In this document: one piece after another, positions 1-5,497 of the stretch
How the letters are laid out: the number at the start of each line of letters is the position of its first letter
Position numbering within the stretch: the stretch's first letter is position 1
Assembly (NCBI GenBank): GCA_903897155.1
Contig: CAIUAO010000137.1
Coordinates: 1 to 5,497, forward strand
Origin: an uncultured Actinomycetes bacterium
GTDB lineage: Bacteria > Actinomycetota > Actinomycetes > Nanopelagicales > Nanopelagicaceae
Direction: 5' to 3'
DNA: 5,497 nt
Notes under the pieces: generated by a model
What the model was told of the DNA's origin: nothing
Database searches by the model: none
The model's input: only the letters and a program-made list of their open reading frames with translations
Program-made: the position numbers and the translations under genes

Positions 1-1050
1 GGCGCATCACCACTTGGAGCACTTGATGAGTGGGTAAATGTGAAGTGTCCAACGTGCGGGGCAGATGCCAAGCGTGATGCTGACACGATGGATACATTCT
101 TTGATTCCTCTTGGTACTTTCTTCGTTACACAAGCGTGAATGACACCCAAAAGGCTTTTGATGACGCGGCAGTAAAAACATGGCTCCCTGTTGATCAATA
201 TGTCGGGGGAGTTACACACGCGATCTTGCACCTTCTTTATTCTCGCTTTTTCACCAAGGTATTACATGATCTTGGTTATTTGAATTTCACTGAACCTTTT
301 ACAGCCCTTCTCAATCAAGGAATGGTGCAGATGGATGGCTCTGCGATGTCTAAATCGCGCGGCAATCTTGTGCGCCTATCTGATGAGCTTGCAACCCATG
401 GCGTAGATGCAATTCGTCTCTCCATGGTTTTTGCTGGCCCACCAGAAGATGACATCGACTGGTCAGATGTTTCACCAGCGGCATCATTTAAGTTCTTGAA
501 TCGTGCATGGCGTTTATCTGGTGACGTTGAGAGCAAGCCAGGAGTTGATTTCACTAAGGGTGATTTAGCGCTTCGCAAGGCAACAGCCAAGAGTCTGAAT
601 GACATTTCATTTGCTGTTGAAACATTCCGCTTTAACGTTGCCGTTGCGCGTGTTATGGAGCTTGTGAATGTGACACGTAAGGCAATTGATAGTGGATGTG
701 GCCCAAAAGATCCTGCTGTGAGAGAAGCTGCAGAAGCGATTGCGCTCTCTTTGTCGCTGATTGCTCCATACACAGCTGAAGATATGTGGGAGCGCCTCGG
801 ACATAAGCCAGCAATTGCTCTTGCTGGATGGCCAACAATTGATCCATCCTTACTTGAAGAGGATTCAGTGACCGCTGTTCTTCAGATCAACGGAAAGATC
901 AAAGATCGTATTGAAGTCGCGCCAAATATCTCTGATGCTGATCTAGAAAAGCTTGCCTTCCAGAACCCTGCGATCAAAGCAGAACTCGGGGATAGCAAGG
1001 CGCAAAAAGTTATTACTCGTGCGCCTAAACTTGTTAACATCGTTATTTAA
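1..1050 (+). CDS. leuS: Leucyl-tRNA synthetase, C-terminal part (5' end outside window)
   Basis: This class I aminoacyl-tRNA synthetase charges tRNA-Leu with leucine in the cytoplasm using ATP. The frame is open from base 1, so the fragment holds the last 349 residues; roughly 500 N-terminal residues, including the HIGH motif and most of the editing domain, lie upstream. A CPTCG knuckle (fragment residues 16-20) is followed by the conserved [15 protein letters not shown] block and then [12 protein letters not shown]. The KMSKS signature reads AMSKS (residues 115-119, bases 343-357), keeping the second lysine but not the first. An EDDIDWSD linker leads into the helical anticodon-binding domain, which ends near [14 protein letters not shown] (about 255-268). 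The small C-terminal tRNA-binding domain occupies about 286-349, with [11 protein letters not shown] and a terminal LVNIVI. Family assignment is essentially certain from these motifs. No clear terminator follows the TAA. Confidence 0.97.
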   Translation, partial: GASPLGALDEWVNVKCPTCGADAKRDADTMDTFFDSSWYFLRYTSVNDTQKAFDDAAVKTWLPVDQYVGGVTHAILHLLYSRFFTKVLHDLGYLNFTEPFTALLNQGMVQMDGSAMSKSRGNLVRLSDELATHGVDAIRLSMVFAGPPEDDIDWSDVSPAASFKFLNRAWRLSGDVESKPGVDFTKGDLALRKATAKSLNDISFAVETFRFNVAVARVMELVNVTRKAIDSGCGPKDPAVREAAEAIALSLSLIAPYTAEDMWERLGHKPAIALAGWPTIDPSLLEEDSVTAVLQINGKIKDRIEVAPNISDADLEKLAFQNPAIKAELGDSKAQKVITRAPKLVNIVI

Positions 1051-1096
1051 TACACAAGCAATAACCTCTGAAGAAAAATAGCTGCCTTCTTTGGCT

Positions 1097-1102
1097 TAAC
1101 GT
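1097..1102 (+). promoter_or_regulatory. Possible -10 element (TAACGT) for a leaderless comEA transcript
   Basis: The 58-base gap between leuS and comEA has no Shine-Dalgarno-like sequence ahead of the comEA ATG. It does hold TAACGT, which fits the actinobacterial -10 pattern TANNNT and ends six bases before the ATG. That is the spacing expected if transcription starts at or next to the start codon. I see no convincing -35 element about 17 bases upstream, where the sequence is A-rich (AAAAAT). A hexamer this loose can arise by chance, so the call is tentative. Confidence 0.3.
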
Positions 1103-1108
1103 GCCGCT

Positions 1109-1717
1109 ATGTTCGAATTTCCGCAATTTAGCAATATACAAAAGCGTGCTATTTATATAGCCCTTGCCGCCGCCCTTGCCGTGGGAGCGCTCTTCTTCTC
1201 TCTTTCACGTGGCAATGCACAACCTTCCCCGCAACCGACGATTACTCCGGTCTTTACTCCTGCGCCAGTAATTCCTACAACGATCGTTGTTGATGTCTCA
1301 GGAAAGGTATTACACCCTGGTATTTATACGCTGCCTCAAGGATCGCGCGCAGCAGATGCGATCAAAGCAGCCGGTAAACAACTGCGAGGTGTATCTATGA
1401 CAGATATCAATTTGGCACAGGTGCTCTCCGATGGCCAACAGATCATTGTCGGAGCCCCGCAAGTTGTAGCCAGCTCATCTAAAGGCAGAAAAGGCAGCGC
1501 GACAAGTAAAGCAAAGATCACGAGTGGCACAATTAATATCAACACAGCAACAGTTGCGCAGTACCAACAACTTCCAGGTGTTGGAGCGGTCATGGCAGGA
1601 AGAATCTTTGCTTTTCGCACCTCTCATGGTCCCTTTGCAACGATTGATGATTTAAGCAAGGTCAGTGGAATGGGCAAGAGCAAATTCGCCAATCTCAAAA
1701 GCTTTATTCGGGTGTAA
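1109..1717 (+). CDS. comEA: ComEA-type competence DNA-binding protein (SLBB + helix-hairpin-helix)
   Basis: This is the predicted membrane-anchored receptor that binds incoming double-stranded DNA outside the cell membrane during natural transformation and hands it to ComEC. The 202 residues show a short cytoplasmic N-terminus and one membrane segment at about 14-32 (AIYIALAAALAVGALFFSL). A Pro/Thr-rich linker (about 38-57) follows, then an SLBB-like domain (about 57-118, with VVDVSGKVLHPGIYTLPQG). A Ser/Lys-rich linker leads to a C-terminal double helix-hairpin-helix domain (about 141-202). The latter begins ININTAT and carries the two hairpins LPGVG (155-159) and VSGMGKS (185-191), the hallmark DNA-backbone-binding loops. 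Length and domain order match actinobacterial and firmicute ComEA. The ATG at 1109 is chosen because the membrane anchor follows directly; it lacks a visible ribosome binding site. comEC follows immediately, with its frame overlapping this gene's end, which supports the role. Confidence 0.93.
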   Translation: MFEFPQFSNIQKRAIYIALAAALAVGALFFSLSRGNAQPSPQPTITPVFTPAPVIPTTIVVDVSGKVLHPGIYTLPQGSRAADAIKAAGKQLRGVSMTDINLAQVLSDGQQIIVGAPQVVASSSKGRKGSATSKAKITSGTININTATVAQYQQLPGVGAVMAGRIFAFRTSHGPFATIDDLSKVSGMGKSKFANLKSFIRV

Positions 1718-1779
1718 GGCCAGATCTTCACCTTTTTGTTATAGGTGTTGCGATCTGGATAGGCGCAGCCGCTGTTGGT
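1714..1779 (+). other. Probable comEC N-terminal coding extension lacking a standard start codon
   Basis: In the comEC frame these 22 codons read VRPDLHLFVIGVAIWIGAAA followed by VG, and they join the accepted comEC reading frame without a stop. The segment looks like the true ComEC N-terminus, with a charged RPDL start and then a hydrophobic helix. The frame is open back to a TGA at 1648-1650, yet codon-by-codon reading finds no ATG, GTG or TTG between there and 1780. The codon at 1714 is GTA, one base from GTG, and it overlaps the comEA TAA (1715-1717) in the way a GTG/TGA overlap would. Rarer starts such as ATT (1684) or ATA (1741) cannot be excluded. Confidence 0.55.
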
Positions 1780-3147
1780 TTGATCTCACCGATATGGATG
1801 ATGCTTGCGATTCCGCTCATCGCATGGCTTATTGGTTGGCATCAAAGCACAGCGGTAGTTCTTATTACCGCTCTTCTTGCAGGCGCCCTTCTTATGGGGA
1901 TCAGGCAGAGATCACTCTCTCATTCATTTCTTTCTCCGTTTTTAGATAAGAAAACAAGCATCTTGCTTGTTGCATCTGTTCGCACAGATCCTGTACTGGG
2001 CCAACCCAAAGTAATGAGCGGGTATACAAGACCGGCAACAACAACGATGCTCGTAACCGCAATCTCTGTTGAAGTAAATAAGACGCTCTATAAAACACAT
2101 CTTCCACTTCGCTTCACCACGCCCCAGCAGATTCACTTCTTACCTGGAACTGTGATCTCATGCAGGGGGATTGTGTATTCCACATCAGAAAAACGTGTAG
2201 CAGGACTCTTCGCCGAAAGAGGTGTGATCACAGTTCTGCATGGAGCAGGAACAATCGGATTAATTTCTGGCGCAGTTCGCAGTGATTACAGAGCAGTTGC
2301 AACGCGTGTGGGAGGCGATGCGGGAGCTCTCATGCCTGGGTTTGTATTAGGTGACACATCACTTGAAAGACATCCCTTTGTCGTTGATATGCAACGTGCA
2401 GGACTCACACATTTAACTGCTGTCAGCGGTGAGAACTTCGTTGTCATCGCAGCATTCATGATGTGGTTCCTGCAATGGTTTATCACTCGAATTCGGATTC
2501 GCTTATTTATTAACTCACTTGTGCTCATTGGCTTTATCTTTCTTGTGCACCCATCGCCATCTGTGCTTCGCGCAACGGTCATGGTGGCTGTTGTGCTCCT
2601 TGCTAGAGCGCGTGGGCAAAAAGCATCTGCAATGCCAGCACTTGGCTTAGCGATCGCCTTACTTATTCTTTTAGATCCATTCCAAGCCATTGATCCTGGT
2701 TTCGCGCTTTCTGTTGGAGCAACAGCGGGGATTTTGCTCTTCTCACAGCCAGTGACTACATACCTAACTCGCTATTGTAAAAGTGAGAAGATCGCTTCAC
2801 TTGCAGCAATCTCAATCTCAGCAAATTTAATATGCATGCCAATCGCCGTAGCAATCTCAGGAGAGTTCTCACTGACTTCACTGATCAGCAATATTCTGGT
2901 TGAAACCATAGTTGGGCCAGTCACCATTGTTGGTTTTCTTGCCGCAATACTCTGTCCGTTTCTTCCATCCCTTTCATACATCATGCTTCTGACCCAAAAG
3001 CCGTTAACCGCGTGGGTCTGCATAGTTGCCAAGATTTCGGCAAAAGTTCCTGTGATTGCCATCAGTAAAGGCTTTTTAGGCGCGGGGATTATCACCCTTG
3101 TATTCCTTTGTGGGTGGATCACTTTAAGATGGCGCTCGTGGGCATAA
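1780..3147 (+). CDS. comEC: ComEC/Rec2 DNA-uptake channel, competence domain without metallo-beta-lactamase domain
   Basis: This polytopic membrane protein is predicted to form the channel that carries single-stranded DNA into the cytoplasm during transformation. Numbering from the TTG at 1780 gives 455 residues. Hydrophobic helices (about 5-45) precede a soluble OB-fold-like region (about 65-155), which contains the CRG..YSTSEKR segment. The multi-helix competence core follows. Its signatures are GFVLGDTS, HLTAVSGENF (about 211-220), PSVLRATVMVAVVLLARARG (from 260) and DPGFALSVGATAGI. The protein stops after the last helices, so the C-terminal metallo-beta-lactamase domain of full-length ComEC (usually about 750-800 residues) is absent, as in a number of actinobacterial members. 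The TTG is the first standard start in frame, but no ribosome binding site sits at a useful distance. Coding similarity continues 22 codons upstream, so the annotated start is probably too short. The 3' end overlaps holA. Confidence 0.9.
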   Translation: MISPIWMMLAIPLIAWLIGWHQSTAVVLITALLAGALLMGIRQRSLSHSFLSPFLDKKTSILLVASVRTDPVLGQPKVMSGYTRPATTTMLVTAISVEVNKTLYKTHLPLRFTTPQQIHFLPGTVISCRGIVYSTSEKRVAGLFAERGVITVLHGAGTIGLISGAVRSDYRAVATRVGGDAGALMPGFVLGDTSLERHPFVVDMQRAGLTHLTAVSGENFVVIAAFMMWFLQWFITRIRIRLFINSLVLIGFIFLVHPSPSVLRATVMVAVVLLARARGQKASAMPALGLAIALLILLDPFQAIDPGFALSVGATAGILLFSQPVTTYLTRYCKSEKIASLAAISISANLICMPIAVAISGEFSLTSLISNILVETIVGPVTIVGFLAAILCPFLPSLSYIMLLTQKPLTAWVCIVAKISAKVPVIAISKGFLGAGIITLVFLCGWITLRWRSWA

Positions 3148-4082
3148 CGCTAATTCAAGGGGCAGAGGATCTACTTGCCGACCGCGCAATTGCAGATGTT
3201 GTTGCGGCAAATAAAGAGGCGACTGTTACCCAATTAGATGCTGAAACTTTAGAGCTCGGTGGGATTACCGACGCCCTTGCGCCCTCTCTATTTGGAGATG
3301 CACGCATTATCGTTATTAGAGCAATTCAAGATTTAGCTTCAGATTTAGCTGATGAAATTACAGAGTATCTAGATAATCCAGATACCGGCGTTGAGCTAGT
3401 TCTTTGGCATAAAGGTGGGGTTAAAGGCAAAGCCCTGCTAGAGAAGATTAAGAAACTTAAACCCACATTTATTGAAGTTGAAGCGATCAAGAAGGAAAGT
3501 GATAAGTCAGAGTTTGTGAGAAGTGAATTCTCACGCCTTGGTCGCAAGATTTCAGCAGATGCTGTGCAGGCGATTGTTGACGCACTCGGTAGTGATATGC
3601 GAGAACTATCTGCTACGTGCTCACAACTAGCATCAGATGTGCAGGCGGGATTAGCAATTGGCATTGAAGATGTGGAGAAGTTCCAACAAGGACGCATTGA
3701 GACAAGTGGCTATGACGTTGCTGATGCAACACTGGATGGCAAGACCGATCAAGCGTTGATTGCACTTCGCCAAGCACTGCAAACTGGCGTTGATCCTGTA
3801 CTGATTATTACTGCGCTATCTGGATCGATCAGAACTCTTGCAAAAGTTTCGGGTGCAAATAGGGGAGCTAAGTCATTTGAATTGGCATCTTCCCTTGGAT
3901 TGCCACCTTGGCAGATTGATAAGGCCAGAAGGCAATTAGGAGGATGGACTCCTTCTACTTTGGCAGGGGCTGTTGTGGCACTTGCCCAAGCAGATGCTGA
4001 TATCAAAGGCGCAGCTTCTGACCCCATATATGCCTTAGAGCGCACCGTGATCGCGATTTCACGCGCGAGAAATAAGGGCTAA
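3129..4082 (+). CDS. holA: DNA polymerase III subunit delta
   Basis: The delta subunit belongs to the clamp-loader complex and opens the beta sliding clamp so it can be placed on primed DNA during replication. From the ATG at 3129 the protein has 317 residues, normal for the family. The N-terminal AAA+-like region begins ITLIQGAEDLLADRAI, has the clamp-interacting LFGDARIIVI segment (from about 54) and a VKGKALLEKIKK stretch (about 98-109). A middle helical domain holds GSDMRELSATCSQL. The C-terminal collar domain carries the actinobacterial signatures GRIETSGYDVADATLDGKTD, GLPPWQIDKARRQLGGWTP (from about 257) and DPIYALERTV (from 298). The start overlaps comEC by 19 bases, suggesting translational coupling. 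The ATG is preferred over an in-frame TTG (3108) and GTGs (3114, 3138) because it needs no rare codon and gives a usual N-terminus; GTG 3138 remains possible. No strong Shine-Dalgarno is visible. Confidence 0.93.
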   Translation: MALVGITLIQGAEDLLADRAIADVVAANKEATVTQLDAETLELGGITDALAPSLFGDARIIVIRAIQDLASDLADEITEYLDNPDTGVELVLWHKGGVKGKALLEKIKKLKPTFIEVEAIKKESDKSEFVRSEFSRLGRKISADAVQAIVDALGSDMRELSATCSQLASDVQAGLAIGIEDVEKFQQGRIETSGYDVADATLDGKTDQALIALRQALQTGVDPVLIITALSGSIRTLAKVSGANRGAKSFELASSLGLPPWQIDKARRQLGGWTPSTLAGAVVALAQADADIKGAASDPIYALERTVIAISRARNKG

Positions 4083-4187
4083 ATCCCAGTTTGAGTGAGG
4101 CAGGCCCTGACTGATAACCTACGCATCTGTTCCTGTGGGACATTCACATACCGACCGAGTACTAATTAAAAGAATTGAGTTAAATAA
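4083..4187 (+). promoter_or_regulatory. rpsT leader region, possible promoter
   Basis: This 105-base gap is the longest non-coding stretch in the window and precedes a highly expressed ribosomal protein gene. The best promoter-like pair I can see is GGGACA (4137-4142) and TACTAA (4160-4165), separated by 17 bases; both are poor matches to consensus. A small stem TGTG/CACA (4134-4137 with 4145-4148) is too short to call a structure. No stem followed by a T-run is present, so I see no intrinsic terminator for holA. The gap contains no tRNA-like cloverleaf and no ORF of its own. Confidence 0.3.
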
Positions 4188-4454
4188 GTGGCAAACATCA
4201 AGTCTCAGATCAAGCGAATCAAGACCAATGAGAAGGCACAAGAACGTAATAAGTCAGTGCGCTCATCGATCAAGACTGCGATCCGTCGCTTTAAAGATGT
4301 TGCTGCTGCTGGTGATGCTGCAAAGACTCGCGATGAACTTCGCGCCGCATCAAAGGCTCTTGATATTGCTGTTTCAAAGGGTGTTCTTCACGCTAACTCA
4401 GCTGCAAACAAGAAGTCTGCGATGGCTAAGGCAGCTAATAAGTCTTCTAAGTAA
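4188..4454 (+). CDS. rpsT: 30S ribosomal protein S20
   Basis: S20 is a primary 16S rRNA-binding protein of the small ribosomal subunit and helps early 30S assembly. The 88-residue product is full length for the family. It opens with the canonical [20 protein letters not shown], continues with [16 protein letters not shown], and ends in the alanine- and lysine-rich [19 protein letters not shown] helix. The start is GTG and is unambiguous: the codon immediately before it is an in-frame TAA, and the ANIKSQ N-terminus follows directly. The only Shine-Dalgarno-like sequence is a GAG (4177-4179) eight bases upstream, which is weak for such an abundant protein. E. coli rpsT also uses a non-ATG start (UUG), where it contributes to autogenous control by S20; whether that applies here is inference. 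Its position between holA and lepA is the usual actinobacterial context. Confidence 0.98.
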   Translation: MANIKSQIKRIKTNEKAQERNKSVRSSIKTAIRRFKDVAAAGDAAKTRDELRAASKALDIAVSKGVLHANSAANKKSAMAKAANKSSK

Positions 4455-4478
4455 TCTAGTTTCCACTGCGCTAAGCCC

Positions 4479-4483
4479 GGGGA
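4479..4483 (+). promoter_or_regulatory. Shine-Dalgarno-like GGGGA before lepA
   Basis: GGGGA lies four bases ahead of the lepA ATG, within an AAAAC spacer. It is the clearest ribosome binding site in the window and helps fix the lepA start. An upstream TTTCC (4460-4464) could pair with GGAAA (4481-4485) and partly cover this site, but the stem is only 5 bp with a 16-base loop. Confidence 0.5.
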
Positions 4484-4487
4484 AAAC

Positions 4488-5497
4488 ATGCCTGCAATAC
4501 CACTAGCGCAAGCGCCGCAACCATCTAAAACAAAGCAAGAGCAGCTTCGCAATTTCTGCATCATTGCCCATATCGATCACGGTAAATCCACACTGGCCGA
4601 TCGCATGCTTGGAATCACAGAAGTCGTTGAGCAGCGCAATATGCGCGCGCAATATCTGGACCGCATGGATATCGAACGCGAACGCGGAATCACAATTAAG
4701 TCCCAAGCAGTTCGCCTTCCATGGCGCTCAGGTATTGATAATCAGGAATACATCTTGAACATGATCGATACTCCAGGACATGTGGACTTCACATATGAAG
4801 TTTCTAGATCTCTCGCCGCATGTGAAGGCGCTGTATTACTTGTGGACTGCGCTCAAGGAATTGAAGCCCAGACGCTAGCTAACTTGTATCTAGCAATGGA
4901 AAATAACCTCACCATCATTCCTGTTCTTAATAAAATTGATTTACCAGCAGCTCAGCCAGAGAAGTTTGCCGAAGAACTCGCCAAGCTCATTGGCTGTCAG
5001 CCAGAAGATTGTATGCGTGTGTCAGGCAAAACTGGTGAAGGTGTTAAAGAATTGCTTGATCAGATTGTTGCTCAAATTCCTGCGCCAAGTGGGGATGCTA
5101 ACGCTCCTACTCGCGCGCTGATCTTTGACTCTGTCTATGACAGCTACCGTGGTGTTGTTACATATGTTCGCGTAAAAGATGGTCACTTAACTGCTCGTGA
5201 TCAGATTCAAATGTTTTCAACCGGCGTGCGACATGAAATGCTTGAAGTAGGCGTCATCTCACCAGAACCTGTTGCATCTAAAGGACTTGGAGTTGGTGAA
5301 GTAGGTTATGTGATTACTGGAGTAAAGGACGTCCGCCAATCACGTGTGGGCGACACAATTACTACCTATAACAATCCAACAAAGACAGCACTTGCTGGTT
5401 ATAAAGATCCACGCCCGATGGTCTTCTCTGGGTTGTTTCCATTAGATGGCGCAGATTTTCCTCTCTTGCGTGAAGCCCTTGATAAATTACAACTCAA
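4488..5497 (+). CDS. lepA: Elongation factor 4 (LepA), N-terminal part (3' end outside window)
   Basis: LepA is a translational GTPase related to EF-G that acts on the ribosome; back-translocation and a role in initiation or 30S biogenesis have been proposed. The window holds 336 complete codons of a protein that usually has about 600. The G domain is intact. It shows the P-loop AHIDHGKST (27-35), the switch I region with [17 protein letters not shown] (from 94), NKID (148-151) and a G5 loop reading SGK (179-181) where SAK is usual. Domain II begins near residue 205 with [20 protein letters not shown], and domain III starts near the right edge ([13 protein letters not shown]). The ATG at 4488 is the only standard start between the rpsT stop and the P-loop, and it follows a GGGGA. 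The gap to rpsT is 33 bases with no terminator, so co-transcription is likely. Confidence 0.97.
   Translation, partial: MPAIPLAQAPQPSKTKQEQLRNFCIIAHIDHGKSTLADRMLGITEVVEQRNMRAQYLDRMDIERERGITIKSQAVRLPWRSGIDNQEYILNMIDTPGHVDFTYEVSRSLAACEGAVLLVDCAQGIEAQTLANLYLAMENNLTIIPVLNKIDLPAAQPEKFAEELAKLIGCQPEDCMRVSGKTGEGVKELLDQIVAQIPAPSGDANAPTRALIFDSVYDSYRGVVTYVRVKDGHLTARDQIQMFSTGVRHEMLEVGVISPEPVASKGLGVGEVGYVITGVKDVRQSRVGDTITTYNNPTKTALAGYKDPRPMVFSGLFPLDGADFPLLREALDKLQL

Noticed and set aside
315..773. 152-codon open frame on the minus strand inside leuS
   Set aside because: It lies antisense to strongly conserved LeuRS coding sequence, and its translation has no recognisable domain.
1071..1092. GAAG...CTTC stem with a short T-run after leuS as a terminator
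   Set aside because: The stem is only 4-5 bp, AT-rich, with a loop of about 12 bases; it is too weak to call.
1665..1949. 94-codon plus-strand frame spanning the comEA/comEC junction
   Set aside because: It overlaps both genes in another frame, is rich in Cys/Arg/Ser as typical of out-of-frame translation, and the comEC frame explains the region.
2286..2690. 134-codon minus-strand frame inside comEC
   Set aside because: It is antisense to the conserved competence core and shows no protein-like features.
4151..4166. Fragment of 23S rRNA gene in the rpsT leader
   Set aside because: Only about 13 bases resemble the 23S 3' end and the flanks do not match, so there is no rRNA gene or pseudogene here.
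4135..4506. 123-codon plus-strand frame covering rpsT
   Set aside because: It is an out-of-frame reading of rpsT, whose S20 translation is unmistakable.
1..5497. Mobile element, CRISPR array, defence island or new multi-gene system
   Set aside because: All six coding regions belong to known core families on one strand in a familiar order, with no direct or inverted repeats, integrase or transposase seen.

Overview
This window is a compact housekeeping stretch of bacterial chromosome, all on the + strand: leuS (3' part) - comEA - comEC - holA - rpsT - lepA (5' part). The order comEA-comEC-holA-rpsT-lepA is a familiar actinobacterial arrangement. The protein details agree, for example the ComEC core motif HLTAVSG and the PPWQIDKARRQL block of HolA. 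Base composition looks moderate to low in GC by eye, intergenic gaps are short and genes overlap. That suggests a streamlined low-GC actinobacterium, such as the freshwater acI/Nanopelagicales type. This placement is an inference from gene order and composition, not from a search.

Layout: positions 1-1050 encode the C-terminal 349 residues of leucyl-tRNA synthetase. A 58-base gap with a possible leaderless-type -10 element leads into comEA (1109-1717), a membrane-anchored DNA receptor for uptake. comEC, the DNA-uptake channel, follows. Its reading frame is open across the comEA stop, but no ATG, GTG or TTG occurs before the TTG at 1780. holA (3129-4082), the clamp-loader delta subunit, overlaps the end of comEC by 19 bases. 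A 105-base leader precedes rpsT (4188-4454, ribosomal protein S20, GTG start). lepA (EF4) starts at 4488 after a Shine-Dalgarno-like GGGGA and runs off the right edge.

Functionally the window mixes translation (LeuRS, S20, LepA), replication (HolA) and natural transformation (ComEA, ComEC). ComEA would capture double-stranded DNA outside the membrane and ComEC would pass a single strand through it. comEA, comEC and holA are packed tightly enough to be one transcript. rpsT and lepA probably form a second unit, which may have its own promoter in the 4083-4187 leader.

I found no mobile element, CRISPR array, tRNA, rRNA gene or novel defence-like system, and the window reads as ordinary core genome. 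The most interesting point is the comEA/comEC junction. The sequence there is one base away from a classical GTG start overlapping a TGA stop, so comEC appears to have lost its ancestral start codon.
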